This document shows, in pieces, positions 38,140 to 45,535 of a DNA stretch of 64,000 bases. The DNA is from Kitasatospora sp. NBC_00458 (GTDB taxonomy: Bacteria > Actinomycetota > Actinomycetes > Streptomycetales > Streptomycetaceae), in the NCBI RefSeq assembly GCF_036013975.1, contig NZ_CP107904.1:4985001-5049000 (forward strand), given 5' to 3'. Under the pieces are notes generated by a model. It made no database searches, was not told the origin of the DNA, and saw nothing but the letters and a program-made list of their open reading frames with translations. Position numbers and translations under genes: made by a program. Every line of letters starts with the position of its first letter. Position 1 is the first letter of the stretch.

Positions 38140-38430
38140 ATGTGCGGTGCGAAGGCCGGTGGGCCGGACCTGGCAGGAGTTGACGTGGCGAACGAGACGA
38201 TCATCCAGGGTTCCGTGACCCGCGACGGAGAGCCGGTCAACGGCTACGTGCGGCTGCTCGACGAGGGCGGCGAGTTCACGGCCGAGGTGCCCACCTCGGC
38301 GACCGGCCAGTTCCGGTTCTTCGCCCGCCCGGGCAAGTGGACCCTGCGGGCGCTCATCCCGGGCCAGACCGTGGACCGCCAGGTCGTCGCCTCCCAGGGC
38401 AACCTGACCGAGGTCGCGATCGCGGTCTGA
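38140..38430 (+). CDS. DUF1416 protein (SseC-like)
   Basis: A 96-residue protein of the DUF1416 family, always found next to a thiosulfate sulfurtransferase in actinobacteria. It begins MCGAKAGGP with a conserved cysteine at residue 2, followed by a beta-rich core (IQGSVTRDGEPVNGYVRLLD, then FRFFARPGKWTLRAL). The N-terminal Cys may accept sulfur from the rhodanese; this is inference. ATG at 38140 follows AAGGGAAGACAAGAC. A stem-loop terminator follows, so it closes the leader-sulfurtransferase-DUF1416 operon. Confidence 0.92.
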   Translation: MCGAKAGGPDLAGVDVANETIIQGSVTRDGEPVNGYVRLLDEGGEFTAEVPTSATGQFRFFARPGKWTLRALIPGQTVDRQVVASQGNLTEVAIAV

Positions 38431-38459
38431 TCCACCCCGGTGGACGGAGCGGTGGTACC

Positions 38460-38486
38460 GAGGGCCCCTGCCGAGCAGGGGCCCTC
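38460..38486 (+). terminator. Terminator of sulfurtransferase operon
   Basis: GAGGGCCCCTGC (38460-38471) pairs perfectly with 38475-38486 around a 3-base loop (CGA), 30 bases after the DUF1416 stop and 17 bases before the next start. Confidence 0.8.
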
Positions 38487-38503
38487 GGGCATACCGTGGA
38501 GGA

Positions 38504-38797
38504 GTGCAGGCGCGACGGCGACACCGCTACTACTTCGCCATGATGGGCGTCTGCCTCGGGCTGTTCGTGCTGGCCTGGGGCGTGGTGCGGTTCTGGTCCG
38601 TCCCGGCCGCGATCGGCATGTGCGTGGTCGCGATGGTGATCCCGCCCGCCGCCGCGGTCTTCGCCAACAAGCGGGACCCCGAGGACGACTGGTGGAACGA
38701 CCCGCGCTGGGAGGACCCGAAGTGGGACGACCCCGGCCACGACCGGGACCGCCCCGACCACGAGCGGCCGCAGGGACCTCCGCAGGGCCCTCAGTAG
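38504..38797 (+). CDS. DUF3099 membrane protein
   Basis: A 97-residue protein with two membrane helices (about 9-28 and 32-50) and a very acidic, Trp- and Asp-rich tail (DDWWNDPRWEDPKWDDP and beyond), the mark of DUF3099 proteins in Streptomyces. The function is unknown. GTG at 38504 is preceded by TGGAGG. Its 3' end overlaps the convergent DsrE-like gene by seven bases. Confidence 0.88.
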   Translation: MQARRRHRYYFAMMGVCLGLFVLAWGVVRFWSVPAAIGMCVVAMVIPPAAAVFANKRDPEDDWWNDPRWEDPKWDDPGHDRDRPDHERPQGPPQGPQ

Positions 38798-39159
38798 ACG
38801 AGCGCCTGCACGCCGTCGGCCATGATCTCGCTGACGAACACCTGCGCGCCCGCGATCCGGACGCCTTCGACGGTGTCCTTCTGCTCGATCCCGCGCCGGG
38901 CCGCGCACTGGGTGCAGAGGGTGACGCTGCCGGCCGCCAGGACCGACTCCAGCAGGTCCGGCAGCGGCGCCGCGTGCGGCAGCTCGAACTCCGCGGCGCG
39001 CCCGGGCAGGGCGAACCAGGACGACTCCCCGGTCAGCCAGAGCGAGACCTCGATCCCGCTGGCGACGGCGACCGCGGCGACCGTGAACGCCTGCGAGCAC
39101 CGCTCCGGCGCGTCCGCCCCGGCGGTGACCTTGATGACGAGCTTCTTCTGAGACGACAT
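38791..39159 (-). CDS. DsrE-family protein
   Basis: A 122-residue DsrE/DsrF-like protein, a fold that binds or transfers sulfur. It contains LVIKVTAGADAPERCSQAFTVA near the start and the cysteine pair VTLCTQCAARRGI near residues 81-90, a likely redox or sulfur-transfer site. Its place beside a sulfurtransferase operon is suggestive, but it is on the other strand. ATG at 39159 is preceded by AGGGTGGCGGC. The 3' end overlaps DUF3099 by seven bases. Its partner proteins (DsrF, DsrH, TusE) are not present. Confidence 0.9.
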   Translation of the reverse strand: MSSQKKLVIKVTAGADAPERCSQAFTVAAVAVASGIEVSLWLTGESSWFALPGRAAEFELPHAAPLPDLLESVLAAGSVTLCTQCAARRGIEQKDTVEGVRIAGAQVFVSEIMADGVQALVY

Positions 39160-39272
39160 GCCGCCACCCTAGATCCACGACGTGGTGGGGCTCACCGAGA
39201 ACCGTCGGCACCCGGCGGATAGAGTGAGCGCCAGCAAAATCCACCACACTGTCGCCGCCCTGGGAGCCCCCC

Positions 39273-39380
39273 GTGTCCGGTCTGGAAATCTTCTTCGACG
39301 GTCTGCTGGCCCTCATGGCCGTGCTGATCACCTGGTTCGCCATCTTCGCGGTGATGAAGCTCTACCAGGGCCAGCGCTGA
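39273..39380 (+). CDS. Small single-TM protein (35 aa)
   Basis: A 35-residue ORF starting GTG at 39273 with GGGAG upstream. It reads SGLEIFFDGLLALMAVLITW then FAIFAVMKLYQGQR, a single membrane helix with a short cytoplasmic end. Codon third positions are mostly G/C and the peptide resembles small conserved Streptomyces membrane ORFs I have seen in this neighbourhood. It is 52 bases before the nitrobindin start and may be co-transcribed with it. The function is unknown; experimental evidence is absent. Confidence 0.6.
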   Translation: MSGLEIFFDGLLALMAVLITWFAIFAVMKLYQGQR

Positions 39381-39432
39381 CCGCCTGCCGTACGGTTGAA
39401 GCAGTCCCGCACCGACGACAGTGACCAGGAAC

Positions 39433-40035
39433 ATGATCGAGATCCCTTCTGACCTCCACCGGGACGTCGTCCCGCTGGCCTTCCTCCTCGGCACCTGGGA
39501 GGGCGCGGGCGTCTACGCCCCGCTGCCCGGCGAGGAGGCCTCCGGTGCGGAGAAGTGCAACTTCGGCCAGGAGATCGTCATCCGCCACGACGGCCGGCCC
39601 TTCCTGGAGTTCCGCTCCCGCACCTGGGTGCTGGACAACGAGGGCGAGAAGGTCCGTCCGCTGGAGAACGAGCACGCCTTCTGGCGCATCACCAGCAACC
39701 ACCAGGGCACCAGCGGTGTGCGCGGCGTCGAGATCTCCTCGGTCCGCGACGACGGCACCGTGGAGATCTGGTACGGCGAGCTGGCCGACGGCAAGCCGCA
39801 GGTCGACGTCTCCACCGACGCGGTGGCCCGGATCGAGGGCTCGCCGGAGTACTCCGGCGGCAAGCGCCTCTACGGCTTCGTCAACGACGAGCTGCTCTGG
39901 GTCGGCGAGAAGGCCGCCCCGAACGTGCCGCTGCGGCCGTACATGTCGGCGCAGCTGAAGAAGGTGCTCAGCCCGGCCCAGCTGATCAAGGACATCAACG
40001 ACCTGCCGGACGACGGCATCGCGTTCTTCCGCTGA
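39433..40035 (+). CDS. Nitrobindin-like haem-binding beta-barrel protein
   Basis: A 200-residue protein of the nitrobindin/FABP-like (former DUF1794) family, ten-stranded barrels that bind haem and react with nitric oxide or peroxynitrite. The signature LGTWEGAGVY (G-x-W-x-G-x-G-x-Y) is near residues 20-29 and the haem-ligand His lies late in the barrel region in related proteins. ATG at 39433 was preferred for AGGAAC directly upstream; GTG at 39421 would add four residues. An 18-bp tandem repeat begins at its stop codon, and a terminator follows. Confidence 0.9.
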   Translation: MIEIPSDLHRDVVPLAFLLGTWEGAGVYAPLPGEEASGAEKCNFGQEIVIRHDGRPFLEFRSRTWVLDNEGEKVRPLENEHAFWRITSNHQGTSGVRGVEISSVRDDGTVEIWYGELADGKPQVDVSTDAVARIEGSPEYSGGKRLYGFVNDELLWVGEKAAPNVPLRPYMSAQLKKVLSPAQLIKDINDLPDDGIAFFR

Positions 40036-40087
40036 GCCCGGACGCTCCGCCGAGCCCGGCCGCTCCGCCGAGCCCGGCCGCTCCGCG
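40034..40087. repeat. Three 18-bp tandem repeats at nitrobindin stop codon
   Basis: GAGCCCGGACGCTCCGCC (40034-40051), then GAGCCCGGCCGCTCCGCC (40052-40069), then a third copy differing only in its last base (40070-40087). The first copy overlaps the TGA stop, so repeat changes would not alter the protein. Confidence 0.85.
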
Positions 40088-40107
40088 CCGAGCACACCGC
40101 GCCTGAG

Positions 40108-40137
40108 GTAGGGACCGGCCCCGCGGCCGGTCCCTAC
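40108..40137 (+). terminator. Terminator after nitrobindin gene
   Basis: GTAGGGACCGGCC (40108-40120) pairs perfectly with 40125-40137 around a 4-base loop. It separates nitrobindin from the downstream Fur-family gene. Confidence 0.8.
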
Positions 40138-40177
40138 ACTTGCCTCAGGAACCCCGACATCGGCAGGGACAGGACCC

Positions 40178-40642
40178 GTGGCGGACACCGGCACCACCGA
40201 CTGGCAGCTCTCCGGCGACTGGAAGACCGGCCTGCGTGAACGCGGCTACCGGCTCACCCCCCAGCGCCAGCTCGTGCTGGAGGCGGTCGACACCCTCGAC
40301 CACGCCACCCCCGACGAGATCCTCGGCCACGTCCGGCGGACCGCCAGCGGCGTCAACATCTCCACCGTCTACCGGACCCTGGAGCTGCTGGAGGAGCTGG
40401 GGCTGGTCTCGCACGCCCACCTCGGCCACGGCGCCCCGACCTACCACCTGGTCGGCCGCCACCACCACCTGCACCTGGTCTGCCGGGACTGCGAGCAGGT
40501 CACCGAGACCGGTACCGAGATCGCCCGGCCGCTGATCGACGGCCTGCGCGCGCAGCACGGCTTCGACACCGACCTGGAGCACTTCGCCATCTTCGGCCGC
40601 TGCGCCGACTGCACCGCCAAGCGCTCCGCGGGGCAGTCGTAA
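40178..40642 (+). CDS. Fur-family regulator, probably Nur (nickel)
   Basis: A 154-residue Fur-family metal-sensing repressor. The winged helix spans about 15-85 (RLTPQRQLVLEAVDTL, NISTVYRTLELLEELGLV). The metal region HHHLHLVCRDC near residues 95-105 and the second CxxC (Cys142, Cys145) supply metal sites; the CxxC pairs are usually a structural zinc site. Gene neighbourhood recalled from S. coelicolor (SCO4180) points to Nur, the nickel-responsive regulator of superoxide dismutase and nickel uptake, over Zur or Fur. That choice is not provable from this sequence alone. GTG at 40178 follows GGGACAGGACCC. Confidence 0.85.
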   Translation: MADTGTTDWQLSGDWKTGLRERGYRLTPQRQLVLEAVDTLDHATPDEILGHVRRTASGVNISTVYRTLELLEELGLVSHAHLGHGAPTYHLVGRHHHLHLVCRDCEQVTETGTEIARPLIDGLRAQHGFDTDLEHFAIFGRCADCTAKRSAGQS

Positions 40643-40652
40643 GCTTTCCGGT

Positions 40653-41615
40653 ATGAAGAGCCCGCTGCTTGCGCTGCCCGGTGCCGTCCCCGCCGAGGGA
40701 ACCGACGAGGGGGTGGCCGCCCACTACGGCGACCTCTTCCGCGAGCAGCGCAGCCTCGCGCAGGGCACCGGCTTCGTGGACCTCTCGCACCGCGGCGTGG
40801 TCACCGTGACCGGCGACGACCGGCTCGCCTGGCTGCACCTGCTGCTCACCCAGCACGTCAGCGCGCTGCCGCCGCAGCAGGCCACCGAGGCGCTGGTGCT
40901 CTCCCCGAACGGGCACGTCGAGCACGTCCTCTACCTGGTCGACGACGGCACCACCACCTGGGCGCACGTCGAGCCCGGCACCCAGCAGGCGCTGATCGGT
41001 TACCTGGAGAGCATGAAGTTCTTCTACCGGGTCGAGGTGGCCGACGCGACCGCCGACTACGCGGTGGTCCACCTGCCGGCCGGCTCCACCGCCCCCGTCG
41101 ACGGCGCGGCGGCCGTCCGCGAGCTGTCGTACGGGCGGGACCTCTTCCTGCCGCGGGCCGAGCTGGCGGCGCTGACCGCGGGGTACGGGCCGGCGTCCGG
41201 GATCTGGGCGTACGAGGCGCTGCGGATCGAGGGCCACCGGCCGCGGCTCGGCTTCGAGACCGACCACCGGACCATCCCGCACGAGGTGGACTGGCTGACC
41301 ACCGCCGTCCACCTGCAGAAGGGCTGCTACCGCGGGCAGGAGACGGTCGCCCGGGTGCACAACCTCGGCCGCCCGCCGCGCCGGCTGGTCTTCCTGCACC
41401 TGGACGGCACCGAGGAGGTGCTGCCCCCGCACGGGACGGAGGTGCGGCTCGCCTCGGACCCGAAGGGGCGGTCGCTCGGCTTCGTCACCTCGTCGGCGCG
41501 CCACCACGAGCTGGGGCCGATCGCGCTGGCGATCGTGAAGCGGAACGTGCCGGTGGACGCGGTGCTGCTCGCCGGCCGGGTGCCGGGGACGCAGGACGTG
41601 ATCGTCCCCCAGTAG
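40653..41615 (+). CDS. ygfZ: YgfZ/GcvT-domain folate-binding protein
   Basis: A 320-residue protein of the YgfZ family, folate-dependent helpers in repair or assembly of iron-sulfur clusters. The signature KGCYRGQETVARVHNLGRPP (about residues 223-242) contains the conserved Cys of the K-G-C-Y-x-G-Q-E motif. The GcvT-like fold covers the rest. ATG at 40653 lies ten bases after the Fur-family stop; the ribosome site is weak (GTAAGCTTTCCGGT). Co-transcription with the regulator gene is likely. A double hairpin separates it from the convergent dtd. Confidence 0.93.
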   Translation: MKSPLLALPGAVPAEGTDEGVAAHYGDLFREQRSLAQGTGFVDLSHRGVVTVTGDDRLAWLHLLLTQHVSALPPQQATEALVLSPNGHVEHVLYLVDDGTTTWAHVEPGTQQALIGYLESMKFFYRVEVADATADYAVVHLPAGSTAPVDGAAAVRELSYGRDLFLPRAELAALTAGYGPASGIWAYEALRIEGHRPRLGFETDHRTIPHEVDWLTTAVHLQKGCYRGQETVARVHNLGRPPRRLVFLHLDGTEEVLPPHGTEVRLASDPKGRSLGFVTSSARHHELGPIALAIVKRNVPVDAVLLAGRVPGTQDVIVPQ

Positions 41616-41633
41616 GGCGGCGCGCGGGCCACC

Positions 41634-41684
41634 GCGGGCCGGGGCTGCCCCGGCCCGCCGCGGACCCGGTGTCCGCACCGGGTC
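41634..41684. terminator. Bidirectional terminator between ygfZ and dtd
   Basis: GCGGGCCGGGG (41634-41644) pairs with 41648-41658 around a 3-base loop. Directly after it ACCCGGTG (41665-41672) can pair with CACCGGGT (41676-41683). Two adjacent hairpins between convergent genes form a plausible bidirectional terminator. Confidence 0.7.
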
Positions 41685-41698
41685 CGGGTCCGGGTCGC

Positions 41699-42139
41699 TC
41701 AGACCTCGACCAGGACGGTGAACGGCCCGTCGTTGACCAGCGCGACCTGCATGTCCGCGCCGAACCGGCCGGTCTCCACCTTGGCGCCGAGCGCGCGCAG
41801 TTGCGCGACGACCTCGTCCACCAGCGGCTCGGCGACCGGGCCGGGGGCGGCGGCGTTCCAGGTGGGGCGGCGGCCCTTGCGGGCGTCGCCGTAGAGCGTG
41901 AACTGGCTGATCACGAGCAGCGGTGCGCCGATGTCGGAGCAGGACCGCTCCACGCCGTCCTCGCCGGGCGGCAGCAGCCGCAGGGTCCAGAGCTTGCGGG
42001 CCAGTTGGGCCGCCTTGGCGGGGGTGTCGTCGTGGGTGACGCCGACCAGGACGCAGAGCCCCGGCCCCTCGATCGCGCCGACGCTCTCGCCGGCCACCGT
42101 CACCCGGGCCTCGGCCACTCGCTGTACCACTGCTCGCAT
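41699..42139 (-). CDS. dtd: D-aminoacyl-tRNA deacylase
   Basis: Dtd hydrolyses D-aminoacyl-tRNA (and Gly-tRNA-Ala), keeping D-amino acids out of proteins. The 146-residue product has the two hallmark motifs: [15 protein letters not shown] (about 77-91) and the cross-subunit Gly-cisPro motif [14 protein letters not shown] at the C terminus. The start ATG at 42139 begins [15 protein letters not shown], the conserved N terminus. Promoter is in the 470-base spacer to the divergent rsiG. Confidence 0.96.
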   Translation of the reverse strand: MRAVVQRVAEARVTVAGESVGAIEGPGLCVLVGVTHDDTPAKAAQLARKLWTLRLLPPGEDGVERSCSDIGAPLLVISQFTLYGDARKGRRPTWNAAAPGPVAEPLVDEVVAQLRALGAKVETGRFGADMQVALVNDGPFTVLVEV

Positions 42140-42609
42140 GCGGCCATTGTGCCGGAGGCGGCGGGGGCGCCGGCGCGCCCCCAGGGGCGCCCGATGCTCT
42201 GTCGCGCGCCGGGTAGCGTGCGCCTGCGCACCGGTTGGCGCCGCTCTCCCTGCGGAAAGCTTCGGTCATATCAGCCACCCCTCTTCGCCAGGGGGCCGTT
42301 CGGGTGCACGGGCGGTGCGGCGGCGGCGGGCGGGGTGGCACGCTGGGGGACCGTACAAGGGGTCCGGGGCGCCAAGGTCCGCCGCGCCGGGCCCGGTTCG
42401 GCCGCAAGGCCGGGCCGGTGGGTCAGGTGTTCCGGCAGCGTGCCGCCCCGGTGGGCGGCGGAGGCCGGAGCGGCGACCTTCGCGGGTGGCCGGGCGTGCC
42501 CCGGGCGGGTGCGCGCCACGGCCGCACGCGACGGGAACGGGCCGGACCGGCGGCAGGCGACGGGGTGCCGCGAGCGGGCGGGATCGGGACGACGGCAGGT
42601 GGTTGGTTG
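42140..42609. other. Divergent spacer between dtd and rsiG
   Basis: This 470-base gap between divergent genes shows no gene I can support. It is largely very GC-rich, with one AT-richer patch near 42255-42275 (AAAGCTTCGGTCATATCAGC) that may be part of a promoter. No clear palindrome, terminator or tRNA was seen. Confidence 0.5.
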
Positions 42610-43197
42610 ATGGACGTGAGCAGCACGGCGCAGGACCGTTACGGGCGGGCGCCCGGGGACGCGGGGCCGGGTCCGGAGGAGGACCTGGAACGGCTGGGCC
42701 TGGATCAGCTGCGGATCCTGCGCCGGGAGACCCTGGAACAGGAGGCCGACCTCTCCTACCTGCGGCGGCTGCTGCACGGGCGGATGGACATCCTGCTGGC
42801 GGAGCTGGACCGCAGGCCGGGCGGCGCGGCGGCCCGCCCGGCGGAGGCCGGGGAGCCGGCCGGGGCCCTGCTGGAGCGGCTGCCGGCGATCCTCACCGAC
42901 GCGCCGTCCACCGTCCGCCGGTCGGCCCGGCACGTCACGCTGGGCCCGCCGCGCGGCCAGCAGTCCCAGCTGGAGGCGGACGAGCTGATGGGCGACGTGC
43001 AGCTGGCCGATCTGGCCGCGCACCCGGCGGAGGAACTGCTGGCGGCGCTGGACCGGCTGCGGGAGCACGAGCGCGAGGTGTCCGGGCGCCGGCAGCTGCT
43101 GCTGCGGACGGCGGACGGCTGCAACGCGGAGATCACCCGCAGGTACCGTGATGGGGAAGCGCGGGTCGACGACCTGCTCGCGGGCGGCCCGCTCTGA
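42610..43197 (+). CDS. rsiG: RsiG, cyclic di-GMP-binding anti-sigma factor for WhiG
   Basis: RsiG with c-di-GMP holds the sporulation sigma factor WhiG inactive in Streptomyces. The 195-residue product has two long helices, each with the E-X3-S-X2-R-X3-Q-X3-D pattern of RsiG. Motif 1 is Glu45, Ser49, Arg52, His56, Asp60 (in QEADLSYLRRLLHGRMDIL). Motif 2 is Glu154, Ser158, Arg161, Leu165, Asp169. In both, Gln of the published pattern is replaced (His and Leu). The intervening segment is Ala/Gly/Pro-rich. ATG at 42610 follows CAGGTGGTTGGTTG, a weak site; GTG at 42616 is possible. whiG itself is not in the window. Confidence 0.85.
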   Translation: MDVSSTAQDRYGRAPGDAGPGPEEDLERLGLDQLRILRRETLEQEADLSYLRRLLHGRMDILLAELDRRPGGAAARPAEAGEPAGALLERLPAILTDAPSTVRRSARHVTLGPPRGQQSQLEADELMGDVQLADLAAHPAEELLAALDRLREHEREVSGRRQLLLRTADGCNAEITRRYRDGEARVDDLLAGGPL

Positions 43198-43271
43198 TCG
43201 GGTGAGGCGCCGGGGGCGGGGCCGGACCCGGCTCGCCCCCGGCCCACCCTCAGCCCCGGAAGGCTCCCGCC

Positions 43272-44231
43272 ATGTCCAACCCCACCGCCCTGTCCGTGCT
43301 CGCCGAGGTCGTCCGCTCGGGATTCACCGAGGGGCACCACCACGGCTCGCTGGTGCTGCTGGCCGCAGACGGCTCGGTCGAGTTCGCCCTGGGAGCGCCG
43401 GAGGCGCCGGTGTTCCCGCGGTCCTGCGCCAAGCCGTTCCAGGCGGTGGCCACCCTGCGGGCCGGGCTGGCCATCGAGGGTGAGCTGCTGGCGCTGGCGG
43501 CCTCCAGCCACTCGGCAGAATCGTTTCACCTCGATGGGGTACGACGGATCCTGGCCGGGGCCGGGCTGGACGAGTCCGCCCTGCGGACCCCGGCGGACCT
43601 CCCGCTCGACGAGACCGAGGCCGAGCTGCTCCTGCGCTCCGGCGGGGAGCGCGCGCCGATCCTGATGGACTGCTCCGGCAAGCACGCCGGCTGGCTGGCC
43701 GCCTGCGTGGCCAACGGCTGGCCCGTCGACAGCTACCTCGACCCGGTCCACCCGGTCCAGCTGCTGGCCCGCGAGGCCATGGAGCAGGCCACCGGCGAGC
43801 CCGCCGGGCACGCCGGGGTGGACGGCTGCGGCGCGCCGCTGCTGGCCGTCAGCCTCACCGGCCTGGCCCGCGGCTACCGGGCGCTGCTGCTGGCCGGTCC
43901 CGGCACGCCGGAGCGCCGGGTGGCCGACGCGATGCGCGCGCACCCCGAGTACGTCGCCGGTACCCGCCGGGCCGACACCTGGCTGATGCGGGCGGTGCCG
44001 GGCGCGCTCTCCAAGATGGGGGCGGAGTCCGTCCAGGTGGTGGCGCTGCCGGACGGTCGGGCGCTCGCCTTCAAGATCGACGACGGTGCGGAGCGGGCCC
44101 GCGGGCCGGTGCTGGCGGCCGCGCTGCGCCGGCTCGGGGTGTCCGCCGCCGACGGCACGGTCGAGCGGATAGCCGCCGCCCCGCTGTTCGGCGGCGGCGT
44201 CCCGGTGGGCGAGGTCCGGGCGGCCTTCTGA
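43272..44231 (+). CDS. Class 3 (Rhizobium-type) L-asparaginase
   Basis: A 319-residue asparaginase of the thermolabile Rhizobium etli ReAV type, unrelated in fold to EcAI/EcAII. All key residues of the class are present in order: SCAKPFQ (Ser51, Lys54), SSHSAE (Ser81), MDCSGKHAG (Cys134, Lys137, part of the zinc/catalytic centre) and DGCGAP later (about Cys189). It converts asparagine to aspartate and ammonia, useful in nitrogen scavenging. ATG at 43272 follows CCCCGGAAGGCTCCCGCC. It is a single gene with a hairpin after its stop. Confidence 0.93.
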   Translation: MSNPTALSVLAEVVRSGFTEGHHHGSLVLLAADGSVEFALGAPEAPVFPRSCAKPFQAVATLRAGLAIEGELLALAASSHSAESFHLDGVRRILAGAGLDESALRTPADLPLDETEAELLLRSGGERAPILMDCSGKHAGWLAACVANGWPVDSYLDPVHPVQLLAREAMEQATGEPAGHAGVDGCGAPLLAVSLTGLARGYRALLLAGPGTPERRVADAMRAHPEYVAGTRRADTWLMRAVPGALSKMGAESVQVVALPDGRALAFKIDDGAERARGPVLAAALRRLGVSAADGTVERIAAAPLFGGGVPVGEVRAAF

Positions 44232-44237
44232 GCCCTC

Positions 44238-44289
44238 GGGCGTGTCCGCAAGGTCCCGCCGGGTCCGACGCGACTGTGCGGACACGCCC
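44238..44289 (+). terminator. Stem-loop after asparaginase gene
   Basis: GGGCGTGTCCGCA (44238-44250) pairs perfectly with 44277-44289 around a 26-base loop, seven bases after the asparaginase stop. Confidence 0.65.
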
Positions 44290-44378
44290 TCGCGGCGGCT
44301 CCCCGTGACGCGGTCCGCCGGCCTCCGCCCGCCGCTCCTCGCGGGCGGCCCTGGACGGCGGTCGCCGGGGTGCGGACG

Positions 44379-44413
44379 GACGGCCCCCGGTGCACGGTGG
44401 ACCGGGGGCCGTC
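44379..44413. terminator. Stem-loop just upstream of dodecin
   Basis: GACGGCCCCCGGT (44379-44391) pairs perfectly with 44401-44413 around a 9-base loop and ends 21 bases before the dodecin start. It may be a terminator for the upstream side, or part of the dodecin leader. Confidence 0.6.
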
Positions 44414-44434
44414 GCACAGGTGAGGGAGTCCGTC

Positions 44435-44650
44435 ATGAGCGAGCACGTGTACCGGGTGACCGAGATCGTCGGTTCGTCGACCGAGAGCATCGACGCCGCG
44501 ATCCGCAACGGGGTCGAGCGGGCCTCCCGGACGCTGCGCAACCTCGACTGGTTCGAGGTGACGCAGGTCCGGGGGCACCTCGCGGAGGGCCGGGTCCAGC
44601 ACTACCAGGTCGGCCTGAAGATCGGCTTCCGGCTGGACGACGAGGCCTGA
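44435..44650 (+). CDS. Dodecin, flavin storage protein
   Basis: A 71-residue dodecin, forming hollow dodecamers that bind pairs of flavins. It shows the family pattern: VYRVTEIVGSSTESIDAAI, the flavin-stacking Trp in LDWFEVTQVRG (about 39-49), and QHYQVGLKIGFRLD near the end. In streptomycetes dodecin buffers flavins. ATG at 44435 follows TGAGGGAGTCCGTC. It is monocistronic, between hairpins upstream and a convergent hmuV downstream. Confidence 0.94.
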   Translation: MSEHVYRVTEIVGSSTESIDAAIRNGVERASRTLRNLDWFEVTQVRGHLAEGRVQHYQVGLKIGFRLDDEA

Positions 44651-44716
44651 CCCGCCGGGCGCCCGGCCCGTTCCGCCCCCGGCCCGTTCCGCCCCCGGGG
44701 CCGGCCGCGCCCGGGG

Positions 44717-45535
44717 TCAGCCGCGCTCGGGCAGGACCAGCGGGACCCCGGTGCGCGGGTGCGGCAGGACCTCGACCGGGTGGCCGTAGACCTCGCTGAG
44801 CAGCGGCGCCCGCAGCACCTCGGCCACCGGCCCGTCCGCGACGGTCGCGCCGTCGGCCAGCAGCACCACCCGGTCCGCGTAGGCCGCCGCCAGCGACAGG
44901 TCGTGCAGCACGACGACCACGCCGTCCCCGGCGGCCGCCCGTTCGCGGGCGACCCGCAGCACCAGCTCCTGGTGGCGCAGGTCGAGCGCGGCGGTGGGCT
45001 CGTCGAGCAGCAGCAGCGCGGTCCGCTGCGCCAGCACCCGGGCCAGCGCCACCCGGGCCCGCTCGCCGCCGGAGAGCACGGTGAACGGGCGTCCGGTGAA
45101 GGCGGCGGACTCGGTCGCGGCCATCGCCTCGGCGACCACCGCGTCGTCCTCGGCGGCGGCCGCCGTGCCGGACCAGGGCGCGCGGCCCATCCGGACCACC
45201 TCGTCCGCCGGGAACGGGAAGGACAGCGCGGCCGACTGCGGCAGCAGGGCGCGGTGCCGGGCCAGCTCGGGGGGCCGGTAGCCGGTCAGCGGGCGGCCGA
45301 GCAGCCGGACCTCGCCGGAGGTCGGCGCGAGGTCGCCGGCGAGGACGGAGAGCAGGGTGGACTTGCCGGCGCCGTTCGGCCCGAGCAGGGCGACCACCTC
45401 GCCGGCCGTCACGCGGACGTCCGCGCCGGCCAGCAGCTCGCGCCCGCCGACCGTCAGCCGGACGGCCCCGGCGGTGAGGAGCTCGGTGCCCGGGGCGGGC
45501 CGAACGGGTACGTCGGGGCGGGTTCGCAGCCTCAC
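44717..45535 (-). CDS. hmuV: Haem ABC transporter ATPase HmuV
   Basis: The ATPase of the haem importer, 272 residues. Walker A is GPNGAGKST near residues 53-61, ABC signature LSGGERARVALARVL near 152-166, Walker B LLLLDEPTAALD, and the H-loop VVLHDLSLAAAYADRV. The GTG start at 45535 overlaps the hmuU stop by four bases (GTGA), so it is translationally coupled. It is last in hmuTUV. The first 18 residues are a Pro/Arg-rich lead and GTG might be one of several possible starts. Confidence 0.94.
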   Translation of the reverse strand: MRLRTRPDVPVRPAPGTELLTAGAVRLTVGGRELLAGADVRVTAGEVVALLGPNGAGKSTLLSVLAGDLAPTSGEVRLLGRPLTGYRPPELARHRALLPQSAALSFPFPADEVVRMGRAPWSGTAAAAEDDAVVAEAMAATESAAFTGRPFTVLSGGERARVALARVLAQRTALLLLDEPTAALDLRHQELVLRVARERAAAGDGVVVVLHDLSLAAAYADRVVLLADGATVADGPVAEVLRAPLLSEVYGHPVEVLPHPRTGVPLVLPERG

